DNA of 64,000 nt from Teichococcus rhizosphaerae. GTDB taxonomy: Bacteria > Pseudomonadota > Alphaproteobacteria > Acetobacterales > Acetobacteraceae. The first letter of the stretch is position 1, and each line of letters starts with the position of its first letter. The notes below the pieces were generated by a model. It saw only the letters and a list, made by a program, of their open reading frames with translations. It was not told the origin of the DNA and ran no database searches. The stretch covers positions 62,001 to 126,000 of the forward strand of contig NZ_PDNU01000017.1 in the NCBI RefSeq assembly GCF_002631185.1. The letters are read 5' to 3'. The position numbers were made by a program, and so were the translations under genes. This document shows, piece after piece, positions 52,713 through 61,904 of the stretch.

Positions 52713-53939
52713 TCACTCCGCGGGAGCGGCCGCCGGCTGCCACAGCTCGGGGCGCAGCTCCTCCCGGCGGTCGGGGAAGAACAGGGCGCAAAGCAGCGTC
52801 ACGCCGGAAAAGCCGGCCAGCACCACCAGCGTCATGTCGAGCCGCCCCGTCGCCTCGTGCAGCAGGCCGATCAGCGGCGAGGCGGCGGCGGCGCCGAGGA
52901 AGCCCACGAAGAAGCGGATGGAATACAGCCTCACCCGCAGCGGCGGCGCGATGTAGCGTGCCGTCATCGTCTCGTTCACCGTCACCTGGCCGAAGATCGA
53001 GGCCGCCAGCGCCGCCGCCAGCGGCAGCACCAGCCAGCCCTCCACGAAGGAGAGCGCCAGCATCGCCGGCACCTGCACCAGCGCCATGGGCAGGAAGACG
53101 CGCTTCAGCGTCATCCGGTCGATCATCCGGCCCACGGTGAACTGCGTCAGCCCGCCGCAGATGGTCACGGCGAAGGCCAGGGCGCCGATCACCGGCAGCA
53201 GGTCCGGGCTGCCGGCCAGCCGCTCCTGCATCAGCTTGGGCAACAGCAGGGTGAAGGCGTTGAACACCAGCCCCGACACCGCCGCGATGGAGAGCAGCAC
53301 CGCCACCGCGCGCCGCACCACGGCGGGCGGGATGACGGGGAAGGGCTTCTGCGCGCCGCGCGCCGTGGCCATGTCGACCGCCGGCTCGCGCCAGTAGAGC
53401 ACGCCCACCGCCACGCAGAGCAGCCCCGGCACCAGGAAGGCCCAGCGCCAGCCGAGGCTGGCCACCAGGAAGGCCGTCAGCACCGGCGCCGTCGCCACGC
53501 CGAGATTGCCGAACACGCCGTTCAGGCCCACGGCGCGCCCCACCTTATCGCCCGCCGCCTCCACCAGCATGGCGGTGCCCACCGGATGGTAGATGGCCGA
53601 GAAGGCGCCCATGCCGGCCAGCGCCACCGCCATCCACGGCGGCGAGGGCGCGAGGCCGGCCAGCGCCATGCAGCCGCCCGTGCCGAGAAAGAAGGCCAGC
53701 ATCAGGGCGCGCCGCCCGAAGCGCGCGGCGAGCCAACCCATCGGCAGCGAGCCCACGCCGTAGAGCACGAACATGCCGGTGCCGAGCGCCAGGATCGGGC
53801 CATAGTCGGTGCCGAAGCGCGCGGGCTCCTGCTGCACCAGCCCCAGCACGGCGGTGGCCAGGATCAGCAGGCTGAAATGGGTGGCGCTGTGCGCCGCGTT
53901 GATGAAGGCGATCTGTCGCGTGGCGGGGTGCAGGGACAT
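52713..53939 (-). CDS. MFS family transporter
   Basis: 408 residues with twelve predicted helices. Major facilitator features: YGVGSLPMGWLAARFGRRAL (loop 2-3 motif), AGMGAFSAIYHPVGTAMLVE and GVFGNLGVATAPVLTAFLVA. The substrate is unknown, and the pattern suggests a small-molecule exporter or uptake carrier. The start is set at ATG 53939 (MSLHPATRQIAFINAAHSAT); the earlier ATG 53999 adds 20 residues. It is divergent from an AraC regulator with about 70 bp between them, so the regulator may control it. Confidence 0.9.
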   Translation of the reverse strand: MSLHPATRQIAFINAAHSATHFSLLILATAVLGLVQQEPARFGTDYGPILALGTGMFVLYGVGSLPMGWLAARFGRRALMLAFFLGTGGCMALAGLAPSPPWMAVALAGMGAFSAIYHPVGTAMLVEAAGDKVGRAVGLNGVFGNLGVATAPVLTAFLVASLGWRWAFLVPGLLCVAVGVLYWREPAVDMATARGAQKPFPVIPPAVVRRAVAVLLSIAAVSGLVFNAFTLLLPKLMQERLAGSPDLLPVIGALAFAVTICGGLTQFTVGRMIDRMTLKRVFLPMALVQVPAMLALSFVEGWLVLPLAAALAASIFGQVTVNETMTARYIAPPLRVRLYSIRFFVGFLGAAAASPLIGLLHEATGRLDMTLVVLAGFSGVTLLCALFFPDRREELRPELWQPAAAPAE

Positions 53940-54010
53940 GGCGGGCGTTCCGGTCTTGCCGTTCCTGCGGGGAAGCATAGCCTGACCGGAAACCGACATC
54001 CGGCCAGATC

Positions 54011-54916
54011 ATGTCGCCATCCCGCCAATCGCCGATCCACATCATCTCCTCGCGCGAGCTGCCGCAGGACGCGGTGGACCGCCCGCTCGCCGGCTTCCGG
54101 CGCGACTACGCCGATGGCGGCCGCACCCCGCGCCACGCCCATCGCCGCGTGCAGCTGCTCTATGCCAGCCAGGGCGTCATGCGCATCACCACGGACGCGG
54201 CGGGCTTCGTGGTGCCGGCGGGGCGGGCGCTGTGGGTGCCGGCCGGCCTGCCGCACGCGGTGGCGACGCAGGGGCTGGTGGCCATGCGCGCCCTGTTCCT
54301 GCGCGAGGACGCGGCGCGGCTCGGCCCGCCCGGCGTCACGGTGCTGGCCGTCTCCCCCCTGCTGCGGGAGCTGATCCTGGCCGCCTGCGAGGAGCCGCCG
54401 GAATGGGACCCGGAAGGGCGCGCGGGCCACCTCGCCGCGCTGATCCTGGACGAGATCCGCCGCGCCCCCGCCCTGCCGCTCGGCGTGCCGCAGCCGCGCG
54501 ACCCGCGCCTGCTGCGCCTGGCCGAGGCGCTGCGGGCGCATCCGGAGCGCGGCCTGACGCTGGAGGGCTGGGCGGCCGAGGTGGGCGCCAGCGCCCGCAC
54601 CCTGTCCCGCCTGTTCCGCGCCGAGACGGGGATGAGCTTCGGCGCCTGGCGGCAGCACTGGCGGCTGGCCGAGGCGGCGGCGCTGCTGGCGCGCGGCGTG
54701 CCGCCCGCGCGCGCGGCGGCCATGGTGGGCTATGCCAGCGCCCCCGCCTTCGGCGCCGCCTACCGCGCCGCCTTCGGCGTCACGCCCGGGCAGGCAAGGC
54801 AGGCGGCGGGACCAACGGAACCCGGACGGGCGGAACCCGGACGGGCGGAACCCGGACGAGCGGAACCCGGACGGGCGGAACCAGGACAGGCCGGCACCGC
54901 CCCGCCCCGCGCGTGA
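54011..54916 (+). CDS. AraC-family transcriptional regulator
   Basis: 301 residues. A cupin-like sensing domain (about 15-120; TPRHAHRRVQLLYASQGVMR, LWVPAGLPHAV) and a C-terminal AraC double HTH (about 165-262; LTLEGWAAEVGASARTLSRL, FRAETGMSFGAWRQHWRLAE, VGYASAPAFGAAYRAAFGVT). The last 35 residues hold a five-copy EPGRA-type repeat. It is divergent from the MFS gene and upstream of the WD40-cytochrome c gene, so it could regulate either. Confidence 0.92.
   Translation: MSPSRQSPIHIISSRELPQDAVDRPLAGFRRDYADGGRTPRHAHRRVQLLYASQGVMRITTDAAGFVVPAGRALWVPAGLPHAVATQGLVAMRALFLREDAARLGPPGVTVLAVSPLLRELILAACEEPPEWDPEGRAGHLAALILDEIRRAPALPLGVPQPRDPRLLRLAEALRAHPERGLTLEGWAAEVGASARTLSRLFRAETGMSFGAWRQHWRLAEAAALLARGVPPARAAAMVGYASAPAFGAAYRAAFGVTPGQARQAAGPTEPGRAEPGRAEPGRAEPGRAEPGQAGTAPPRA
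54816..54890 (+). repeat. 15-bp tandem repeat, 5 copies, in the AraC gene end
   Basis: Units CGGAACCCGGACGGG (54816 and 54831), CGGAACCCGGACGAG (54846), CGGAACCCGGACGGG (54861) and the diverged CGGAACCAGGACAGG (54876). In frame it encodes repeated EPGRA in the C-terminal tail of the regulator. Confidence 0.92.
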
Positions 54917-55019
54917 GTGGCCTGCGGGTGGCCGGCTGCGGTCCTCCGCGGCTGCGCAAGGGCGCCGCCCCTCGCATTGCGGCTGTCACCGCCCGCGGAA
55001 TGGCGCAATCTCCTCCCTC

Positions 55020-56366
55020 ATGACGCCCTGCCCGTTTCCGCTCCTTCCGGCCGCCCTGGCGGGCTTCCTGGCCGCCGCCCTGGCCGCCCTTCCCGCAGCC
55101 GCGCAGGCCCCGCCGCATGGCGGCCCGCTGCATAATGGCCCGGTGCATGACGGCCCGGTGCATGACGGTCCGGTGCGGGCGCTGGCCATGGAGGCGGAGG
55201 GCGCGCGCCTCGCCTCGGGCGGCTTCGACCAGGCGGTGATGCTCTGGCCGGCGGACCTGTCCCGCCCCCTTTCCGCCACGCGCTGGCACGGGCAGGCGGT
55301 GCAGGCGCTGGCGGCGCTGCCGGGCGGCGGCTTCGCCAGCGGCGGCGCCGACGGGCGCATCGCCCTGTGGCCGGCGGGCGGCGGCGCCACCCCTTCCCGC
55401 GTGCTGCACGGCCATGCCAGCGCCATCGCCGCCCTGGCCGTGCGCGAGGGGCAGCTCCTTTCGGCGAGTTGGGACGGCACGGCGCGGCTGTGGCCGCTGG
55501 CTGGCGGCGCGGCGCGGGTGCTGGAGGGGCACCAGGGCCAGGTGACGGGCGCCGCCTTCCGCGCCGACGGGCTGCCCGTGACCGCGGGCGCCGACGGCAC
55601 GCTGCGCGGCTGGCCCGCTGACGGCCCGCCCCTGCTGCTGGCCGGGCACGGCCTGCCGCAGACCGCCCTGATCGGGTTGCCGGACGGCACCCTGGCCAGC
55701 GCGGGCGTGGACGGCGCGATCCGCCTGACGAGTTCCGATGGCCAGGAGCGGCGGCTGCAATCCGGCCCCTTCCCCATCGCCGCCCTGGCCGCCACGCCGG
55801 ATGGCGCGCTGCTGGCCGCCGCCGGGCCGGGGGGCGGCGTCCTGGTCTGGGCGTTGCCGGAGGGGCGGCTGCGGCACAGCCTGCCCTCGGCGGGGTTGCC
55901 CGTCTGGGCCCTGGCCTTCGCGCCCGATGGCGGCCGCCTCTACACCGCCGGCGCCGACCGGCGCCTGCGCGCCTTCGACATGCGGAGCGGCGCCGCGCTC
56001 GGCGCCGGGCCCGCCCCGCCGGCCGGGCGCGTGGCGGGGCCGGAGGAGCCGCGTGGCGCCCGGGTGTTCCGCGCCTGCGGCGCCTGCCACAGCCTGGCCG
56101 CGCCTCCGGCCGGGCAGGCGGATATGAAGGCGGGGCCGCATCTGGGCGGGCTGTTCGGCCGCCGCATGGGCAGCGTGCCGGGCTATGCCTATTCCGAGCG
56201 TCTGTCCCGCGGCGATATCGTCTGGACGAAGGAAACGGTGGCCGATCTCTTTACCCGCGGCCCCGACGTGGTGACGCCGGGGACGCGGATGCCGGTGCAG
56301 ACCATCGGCGATGACGAGGACATGGCGGCGCTGCTGCGCTTCCTGGAACAGGCGACGAGGGACTGA
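55020..56366 (+). CDS. Exported seven-blade WD40 protein fused to cytochrome c
   Basis: 448 residues. Signal peptide (about 1-28, LPAALAGFLAAALAALPAAA, AQA cleavage), then a short repeat (GPVHDGPVHDGPV). Seven WD40-type units are visible, one per blade: GGFDQAVMLW, GGADGRIALW, ASWDGTARLW, AGADGTLRGW, AGVDGAIRLT, GPGGGVLVW and AGADRRLRAF. From about 345 a class I cytochrome c follows with one haem motif CGACHS and Met ligand in GTRMPVQTI. It should be periplasmic and pass electrons; the propeller may bind a partner. ATG 55020 is chosen. The dioxygenase gene follows 4 bp later. Confidence 0.87.
   Translation: MTPCPFPLLPAALAGFLAAALAALPAAAQAPPHGGPLHNGPVHDGPVHDGPVRALAMEAEGARLASGGFDQAVMLWPADLSRPLSATRWHGQAVQALAALPGGGFASGGADGRIALWPAGGGATPSRVLHGHASAIAALAVREGQLLSASWDGTARLWPLAGGAARVLEGHQGQVTGAAFRADGLPVTAGADGTLRGWPADGPPLLLAGHGLPQTALIGLPDGTLASAGVDGAIRLTSSDGQERRLQSGPFPIAALAATPDGALLAAAGPGGGVLVWALPEGRLRHSLPSAGLPVWALAFAPDGGRLYTAGADRRLRAFDMRSGAALGAGPAPPAGRVAGPEEPRGARVFRACGACHSLAAPPAGQADMKAGPHLGGLFGRRMGSVPGYAYSERLSRGDIVWTKETVADLFTRGPDVVTPGTRMPVQTIGDDEDMAALLRFLEQATRD
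55115..55174 (+). repeat. 15-bp tandem repeat, 4 copies, after the signal peptide
   Basis: GCATGGCGGCCCGCT, GCATAATGGCCCGGT, GCATGACGGCCCGGT and GCATGACGGTCCGGT lie back to back and encode the HxGP(L/V) repeat between signal peptide and propeller. Confidence 0.9.
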
Positions 56367-56370
56367 GCCC

Positions 56371-57135
56371 ATGCAGGAGACGACCGGCGCGGCGATCCAG
56401 GGCGCGACGATCCAGGAGGGGCCGGAGGCCGCCATCGGCGCCGCCGGCTATGCCGCGCTGCCCGGCCCGGCGGCGCGCGCGCTGTTCGACCCCGCCGGCA
56501 CGGCGCTTTCCGGCCCTGCCTGGGACGCCTTCGCGCGCGGCTGGGACGCGCTGGAGCCGGACGCCCACATGGCCGATGGCGGCCGCTACCGCCTGCGCCG
56601 CCATGCCGTGTTCCGCCTCAACGCGGATGGGGCGGCGATCCGCCGGCCGCACCAGCCGCACTACCAGGGGCTGGAGTTCAACCCGCTCAATGGCGGCGTG
56701 CAGCGCCTGTTCGCGCCCGTGACGGAGGAGGCCGGCGCCAGCCCGGCGCTGGCGGCGCTGCTGGCCGGCGCGCGCGCGGTGTTCGGCCGCCTGGCGCCCG
56801 GCACGGACTGGCATGTGGAGATGCACCAGTTCCGCATCCTCGCCCGCCCCGGCGAGGCCGGAAGGCCGACGCCCGAGGGCATGCACCGCGACGGCGTGGA
56901 CTATGTGCTGGTGGCGCTGATCGGCCGCGAGAACGTGGCGGGCGGCCGCACCGGCATCCGCGTCGATGGCCGCGAGGGCGAGGACAGCTTCACCCTGTCG
57001 GCGCCGCTGGACACGGTGCTGCTGGACGACCGCCGCGTCTGGCACGGCGTGACGCCCATCGCGCCGATCGACCCTGGCAGGCCGGGCCACCGCGACGTGC
57101 TGGTGCTGACCTTCCGCGCCGCCTCCGCAGGGTAG
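56371..57135 (+). CDS. 2-oxoglutarate/Fe(II)-dependent dioxygenase (DUF2257 type)
   Basis: 254 residues. The iron facial triad is H172, D174 (MHRDGVDYV) and H225 (VWHGVTPI), with the 2-oxoglutarate-binding R241 (RDVLVLTF). The context FRLNADGAAIRRPHQPHYQG and HVEMHQFRILA matches the DUF2257 2OG-Fe oxygenase family, which includes amino acid hydroxylases such as the isoleucine 4-dioxygenase group. The substrate is unknown. ATG 56371 is chosen, 4 bp after the cytochrome gene stop, so the two are co-transcribed. Confidence 0.88.
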   Translation: MQETTGAAIQGATIQEGPEAAIGAAGYAALPGPAARALFDPAGTALSGPAWDAFARGWDALEPDAHMADGGRYRLRRHAVFRLNADGAAIRRPHQPHYQGLEFNPLNGGVQRLFAPVTEEAGASPALAALLAGARAVFGRLAPGTDWHVEMHQFRILARPGEAGRPTPEGMHRDGVDYVLVALIGRENVAGGRTGIRVDGREGEDSFTLSAPLDTVLLDDRRVWHGVTPIAPIDPGRPGHRDVLVLTFRAASAG

Positions 57136-57136
57136 C

Positions 57137-57160
57137 GCCGGGGGAGGCTCCTCCCCCGGC
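57137..57160. terminator. Bidirectional hairpin terminator
   Basis: GCCGGGGGAG and CTCCCCCGGC form a perfect 10-bp stem with loop GCTC between the dioxygenase (+) and M20 (-) genes. Its CCGGGGGA core resembles the terminators at 38031 and 52667. Confidence 0.78.
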
Positions 57161-57168
57161 TCCGCTCC

Positions 57169-58344
57169 TCACTTCCGCGCCAGCTCCCGCTCGACCACGC
57201 GCGCGAAGAACCCGGCGCCGATCGGCAGCAGGTTGTCGTTGAAGTCGTAGGTCGGGTGGTGGACGGGGTTGCTGCCCTTGCCGTCCGCCTCCGCCTGGCC
57301 GACGAACAGGAAAGCGCCCGGCCGCTTCTCCAGCATGAAGGAGAAGTCCTCGCCGCCCATGATGGGCAGCCCCTCGCGCACCACCTTGGCCTCGCCCGAG
57401 ACCTCGGCCGCCGCGTCCGCCGCGCGGGCGGCTTCGGCGGCGTGGTTGATCGTGGGCGGGTAGCGGCGGTGGTAGCGCACCACGGCCTCGGCGCCATGCG
57501 CGCGGGCGGTCGCGGTGGCGATGTCGGAGATCGCCTGCTCCACCGCGTCCCGCACCTCCGGCAGCAGGGTGCGCACCGTGCCGCGCAGCACCGCCTCGTC
57601 GGGGATGACGTTGTCGGCGCTGCCGGCGTGGAACTGGGTGATCGAGACCACCGCGCTGCCCAGGGGGTCCGTCCGGCGGCTGACGATGGATTGCAGCCCG
57701 CTCACCACATGCACGCCGACCAGCAGCGGATCGACCGAGAGGTGCGGCAGCGCGCCATGCCCGCCCTTGCCGCGGATGACGATCTCCACCGTGTCCGACG
57801 CCGCCAGGATGACGCCGGGCAGCGCGCGGAAGGTGCCGAGCGGCATGTGCGGGTCGTTGTGGATGCCGTAGACGGCGTCGCAGGGGAAGCGGTCGAACAG
57901 CCCGTCCTCGATCATCGCCTTCGCACCCGCCAGCCCTTCCTCGGCGGGCTGGAAGATGAAGTGGACGGTGCCGGAGAAGTTCCGCGTCTCGGCCAGGTAC
58001 TTGGCGGCGCCGAGCAGCATGGCGGTGTGGCCGTCATGGCCGCAGGCATGCATCGCGCCCGGGTTCTGGCTGCGGTATTCGAAGCTGTTGGCCTCGGGCA
58101 TCGGCAGCGCGTCCATGTCGGCCCGCAGGCCTATGGTGCCGCCCTCGCCCTGCCCCTTCAGCACGCCGACCAGGCCGGTCCTGCCCAGGCCCCGGTGCAC
58201 CTCGATGCCCCAGCCCGCCAGCTTCTCCGCCACGATGTCGCTGGTGCGCCGCTCCTCGAAACCGAGTTCGGGATGGGTGTGGAAGTCCCGGCGCCATTCG
58301 GTCATCTCGGGCAGGAAGTCGGCGATGCGGTTGGGGATGGGCAT
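57169..58344 (-). CDS. M20-family amidohydrolase (aminoacylase/hippurate hydrolase-like)
   Basis: 391 residues. Metal-binding motifs ACGHDGHTAMLLGAA and FQPAEEGLAGAKAMIEDGL, the dimerisation domain with GKGGHGALPHLSVDPL, and MGGEDFSFMLEKRPGAFLFV near the C terminus. It hydrolyses N-acyl amino acids or related amides. ATG 58344 is chosen (MPIPNRIADFLPEM); the in-frame upstream ATG 58395 lies in the AT-rich island. The DUF1028 gene is upstream on the same strand. Confidence 0.93.
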   Translation of the reverse strand: MPIPNRIADFLPEMTEWRRDFHTHPELGFEERRTSDIVAEKLAGWGIEVHRGLGRTGLVGVLKGQGEGGTIGLRADMDALPMPEANSFEYRSQNPGAMHACGHDGHTAMLLGAAKYLAETRNFSGTVHFIFQPAEEGLAGAKAMIEDGLFDRFPCDAVYGIHNDPHMPLGTFRALPGVILAASDTVEIVIRGKGGHGALPHLSVDPLLVGVHVVSGLQSIVSRRTDPLGSAVVSITQFHAGSADNVIPDEAVLRGTVRTLLPEVRDAVEQAISDIATATARAHGAEAVVRYHRRYPPTINHAAEAARAADAAAEVSGEAKVVREGLPIMGGEDFSFMLEKRPGAFLFVGQAEADGKGSNPVHHPTYDFNDNLLPIGAGFFARVVERELARK

Positions 58345-58380
58345 CGGGCGGTATCCTTGATGGGATCTGGTGTTCTTGAA

Positions 58381-58518
58381 GTTCAGTTTAAGCAATCTTC
58401 TTTTTCTGAAGAAAAAGAAGCAAAAAGACTTTTCAACTCTGGCGTCCCGCCTTCAACCAGCACTCGCCAAACTGACAGAAGTTTTTTGGTTCTTTTTTCC
58501 AAAAAAGAACGTCTCTTC
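58381..58518. other. AT-rich island with two perfect hairpins
   Basis: 138 bp whose outer parts are strikingly AT-rich against the GC-rich surroundings, between the DUF1028 stop and the M20 gene. CTTCTTTTTCT/AGAAAAAGAAG (58397-58420, 11 bp, loop GA) and GTTCTTTTTT/AAAAAAGAAC (58489-58510, 10 bp, loop CC) flank a GC-normal core. The second hairpin, followed on the minus strand by A/T, can terminate DUF1028 transcripts. It may be a dispersed intergenic repeat element. Confidence 0.7.
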
Positions 58519-59175
58519 TCAGCCACCCCGCGCGCGGTCCGGGTCCACGGCGCGCAGCACGTATTCGTCGATGTTCGGCGCGTAGTCCCGCCACAGCGCC
58601 TCCAGCGCGGCGATCGGCTCCGGATCGCGGTCGATGCGCAGGTCGGCATAGGGGAAGCTTTCCTCCGCCACCATCAGCAGCACGGCGCTGACCAGGGGGC
58701 GGCCCTCGCCGCCCGCCGCCTCGCCGGCCTTCAGCGCGTCGATCAGCCGGTCGCCGAGCGGCGCCTCGGGATGCGCCAGGAAGGCGTCCACCATGGCCTG
58801 CGGCACCCGGTCGCTGGCCAGGATGTTGCCGATGGCCACGCAATCGGCGCCATGCGCGTGGTTGTGCGCGGGCTTCACCCGGGCGCCGTGGAAATGCGCG
58901 GTGCGGCCGGCGCGGTCGATGGCGGCGAACTGGCGCCAGCCATGGTCCGGCGTGCTGGCCTCCAGCGCCGCCACCGTTTCCTGCGCGGTGCAGCCGGAGC
59001 GCAGCAGCGCCACCCCGCGCGGCCCGAGGCGGGGATCGGTGCGGTGCTGCGTCAGCACGCCGCCGATGCCGGCGGCCAGGAAGGGGACGCGGGCGCCGAT
59101 GCACAGGCCCGAGGTGGTTGCCACGGCGCCGAACTGGCCGGTGCGCGCGCACCGGCCGATCAGGGAGAAGGTCAT
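58519..59175 (-). CDS. DUF1028 domain protein (Ntn-hydrolase-like)
   Basis: 218 residues with the DUF1028 pattern: TFSLIGRCARTGQFGAVATT, GIGGVLTQHRTDPRLGPRGV, VKPAHNHAHGADCVAIGNIL and PYADLRIDRDPEPIAALEAL. The family has an Ntn-hydrolase fold and is often encoded beside peptidases or amidohydrolases, here the M20 gene, so a role in peptide or amide breakdown is inferred. Its catalytic activity is not established. ATG 59175 follows AGGGAGAAGG-like sequence only weakly; the promoter region is shared with YjbH on the other side. Confidence 0.88.
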   Translation of the reverse strand: MTFSLIGRCARTGQFGAVATTSGLCIGARVPFLAAGIGGVLTQHRTDPRLGPRGVALLRSGCTAQETVAALEASTPDHGWRQFAAIDRAGRTAHFHGARVKPAHNHAHGADCVAIGNILASDRVPQAMVDAFLAHPEAPLGDRLIDALKAGEAAGGEGRPLVSAVLLMVAEESFPYADLRIDRDPEPIAALEALWRDYAPNIDEYVLRAVDPDRARGG

Positions 59176-59266
59176 GGCCGCGCATTCAACGGGCGAAGCC
59201 GGCGCTTGTCCATCCGGCGGGGCGTGCGCTTTGCCGTGGCGCGGCAGGGCGGGGCCGGCTATAAAC

Positions 59267-59280
59267 TCACGATTTCGTGA
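59267..59280. promoter_or_regulatory. Perfect inverted repeat upstream of the YjbH gene
   Basis: TCACGATTTCGTGA has perfect 6-bp arms, begins 38 bp before the YjbH ATG and directly follows TATAAA (59260-59265). It is a candidate operator overlapping a promoter. It resembles the 14-mer at 31669-31682. Confidence 0.5.
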
Positions 59281-59304
59281 TGTCTCTGAAAAGGTGGTTC
59301 ACGC

Positions 59305-61437
59305 ATGGCCCTCCGCCGGGCGGGGCTGCTGCTGCTGTCGCTGCTCTGCCTTTCCGTGGCGGGCGCCGCGCGGGCCGAGGAGATCCCGGCCACGGGCGGC
59401 AATCATGGCGGCGCCGGGCTGATCGAGACGCGCAACGCCCGCTTCCGCGAGGACGGCACGCTGGAGGCGGGCACGGCGCTGCGCCACCAGCGGCGCTTCT
59501 GGTTCGTCAACTTCCAGGCCCTGCCCTTCCTGGAAACCACCTTCCGCCTCACCGAGCGGCTGGATGGCACCACGGGGCGCGGCATGACCACCGACCGCGC
59601 CTTCGACCTCAAGCTGCGCCTGCTGGAGGAGAGCGACACCACCCCCGCCCTGGCCGTGGGCTTCCAGGACATCATCGGCACCGGCCTTTATGCGGGGGAG
59701 TACATCGTCGCCTCCAAGCGCTGGCATGGCTTCGACCTGTCGGCCGGGCTGGGCTGGGGGCGCGTCGGCTCGGGCGGCGAATGGACCAGCCCGCTGGCCC
59801 TGGCCGACGACCGCTTCCGCGACCGCCCGCGCGATGTGGGGCGCGGCGGCACGCTGCGGCGCAACTGGTTCCGCGGCGGGGAGGTGGCGCCCTTCGCCGG
59901 CGTGGAATGGTCCGCCCCCGCGCTGGATACGCCCTGGGGGCCGGTGGAGGGGCTGCGCGCCAAGCTGGAATGGAGCGGCGACGCGCTGCGCGACGAGCGC
60001 GGCGGCTACCCCGCCCGCCGCGCCGGGCTGCGCGGCGAGGCGGCGTCGCGCGTCAATCTCGGCCTGCAATGGTCGAACGAGTGGCTCGATGCCGGCATCC
60101 ACTGGGTGCATGGCACGGACCTGCTGCTCCGCCTTTCGCTGCGGCTGGACCCGGACGATCCGCCCGCCCGGCCATCGCCCCCGCCGCTGCCCATGCCGCG
60201 CCGCCCGGCGCGTGCCGCCGCCCTTCCGGGGGCCGAGGCGGAGGCGGTGTTCGCGGCGCTGGAGGCGGCGGGCTTCCAGCCCGTGGCCTATCACCGCGCG
60301 GGCATGGTGGCCGAGATCGCGCTGGGCGGCGGCCGGTTCCGGGAGTTCCCGCAGGTGGCGGGGCGGGTGCTGCGCGCCACCCAGACGGCGCTGCCGCCGG
60401 AGGTGGAGATGCTGCGGCTGCGCTGGTGGCAGCAGGGCGCCGAAACGGGCGTCATGGAGATCCCCCGCGCCGCGCTGGAAGCCGCCGCCTGGAACCGCGC
60501 CAGCCCTGAGGAGGCCTGGCTCGGCGCCACCCTGCTGCCCGCCACCGGAGAGCTGGCCCCCGGCGCCGCCCACCCCGGCGGGGTGGACTGGTCCTGGGGC
60601 GTGGCCCCCACCCTCGCCTTCTCGCTCGGCGATCCCTCGCGCACGCTGCGCTGGCAGGGCGGGCTGGCGGCGGGCGGGCGGATCGGGCTCGGGCCGGAGG
60701 TGCTGGGGGGCGGCTGGGCGGTGGCCGGCTCGGTGCGGCAGGCGCTGCTGGGCAACCTGTCGGGCGGCCTGCCCTCCGACAGCCTGCTGCCGCGCGTGCG
60801 CAGCGACGAGGCGGCCTATGCGCGGGAAGGCCGCACGGCGCTGGCGACCCTCTATGCCGAGCGCGTCTGGAACCTGGCGCCGGACTGGCTGGCCCGCGCC
60901 AGCGCCGGCTATCTGGAGCCGATGTTCGGCGGCGTCTCCTCCGAGGTGCTGTGGCGCCCGCATGACCGGCCCTTCGCCCTCGGTCTCGACCTGAACTGGG
61001 TGGCGCAGCGCGGCTTCGACCAGAAGCTCGGCTTCCGCGGCTATTCGGTGGCCACCGGCCATCTCTCGCTCTACGCCGACCTGCCGGTGTGGAACCTCTA
61101 CGGCGTGGCCCGCGCCGGCCGCTACCTGGCCGGCGACTGGGGCGCCACGCTGGAGCTGGGCCGGCGCTTCGCCTCCGGCATCGAGGTGGGCGGCTTCGCC
61201 ACCCTCACCAATGTCTCCGCCGCCCGCTTCGGCGAGGGCTCCTTCGACAAGGGCATCTATGTGCGGGTGCCGCTGTCGCTGTTCGGACGGGACAGCGCGG
61301 AGCGCGGCGGGCTGCTGATCCGCCCCGTGCAGCGCGATGGTGGGCAGCGCCTGGCGGTGGACAGCCCGCTCTGGGAGATCGCGCGCGAGGGGCGCGCGGA
61401 AGGGCTGCGGCGGGGGGCGGCGGGCTTCGCGCGGTAG
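59305..61437 (+). CDS. YjbH domain outer-membrane protein
   Basis: 710 residues. Signal peptide (about 1-24, [19 protein letters not shown]), then the YjbH domain: an N-terminal beta-rich part ([40 protein letters not shown]) and a C-terminal beta-barrel-like part ([40 protein letters not shown]). YjbH proteins act in exopolysaccharide export or modification. The usual partners (yjbEFG-like genes) are not in the window, and trxA is next. Confidence 0.87.
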   Translation: MALRRAGLLLLSLLCLSVAGAARAEEIPATGGNHGGAGLIETRNARFREDGTLEAGTALRHQRRFWFVNFQALPFLETTFRLTERLDGTTGRGMTTDRAFDLKLRLLEESDTTPALAVGFQDIIGTGLYAGEYIVASKRWHGFDLSAGLGWGRVGSGGEWTSPLALADDRFRDRPRDVGRGGTLRRNWFRGGEVAPFAGVEWSAPALDTPWGPVEGLRAKLEWSGDALRDERGGYPARRAGLRGEAASRVNLGLQWSNEWLDAGIHWVHGTDLLLRLSLRLDPDDPPARPSPPPLPMPRRPARAAALPGAEAEAVFAALEAAGFQPVAYHRAGMVAEIALGGGRFREFPQVAGRVLRATQTALPPEVEMLRLRWWQQGAETGVMEIPRAALEAAAWNRASPEEAWLGATLLPATGELAPGAAHPGGVDWSWGVAPTLAFSLGDPSRTLRWQGGLAAGGRIGLGPEVLGGGWAVAGSVRQALLGNLSGGLPSDSLLPRVRSDEAAYAREGRTALATLYAERVWNLAPDWLARASAGYLEPMFGGVSSEVLWRPHDRPFALGLDLNWVAQRGFDQKLGFRGYSVATGHLSLYADLPVWNLYGVARAGRYLAGDWGATLELGRRFASGIEVGGFATLTNVSAARFGEGSFDKGIYVRVPLSLFGRDSAERGGLLIRPVQRDGGQRLAVDSPLWEIAREGRAEGLRRGAAGFAR

Positions 61438-61567
61438 CTCCGCATCACGGCATGGCGGGGAACGCTTGACCCGGCGCGCTCCCGACACGACTTTCCACGC
61501 CAAGCCGCGAGCCCGGCGGGGCGTCTCCCTGTTCCCGCGCGACGGGCCGCATGAGGAAGAGAGCACG

Positions 61568-61900
61568 ATGAGCGAACTCACCAAGGCCGTCAGCGACGAC
61601 AGCTTCAAGCAGGATGTCCTGCAGGCCCCCGGCCCGGTGCTGGTGGATTTCTGGGCCGAGTGGTGCGGCCCCTGCCGCATGGTCGCGCCGATCCTGGACG
61701 AGGTCGCCAAGGACTATGCCGGCCAGCTCACCGTCGCCAAGGTGAACATCGACGAGAACCCGATGACGCCGAACGAGTACGCGGTGCGCGGCATCCCCAC
61801 CATGATCCTGTTCAAGGATGGCAAGCCGGTGGACACCAAGGTGGGTGCCCTGCCGAAGAGCCAGCTCAAGGACTGGATCGCCACCGCGCTGGGCAAGTAG
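61568..61900 (+). CDS. trxA: Thioredoxin 1
   Basis: 110-residue dithiol-disulfide reductase with active site WCGPC (C33, C36), [20 protein letters not shown], the cis-Pro loop [12 protein letters not shown] and the standard length. It is cytoplasmic (no signal). The start ATG 61568 has GAAGAGAGC upstream. The gene following starts close to its stop. Confidence 0.96.
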   Translation: MSELTKAVSDDSFKQDVLQAPGPVLVDFWAEWCGPCRMVAPILDEVAKDYAGQLTVAKVNIDENPMTPNEYAVRGIPTMILFKDGKPVDTKVGALPKSQLKDWIATALGK

Positions 61901-61904
61901 CCGC

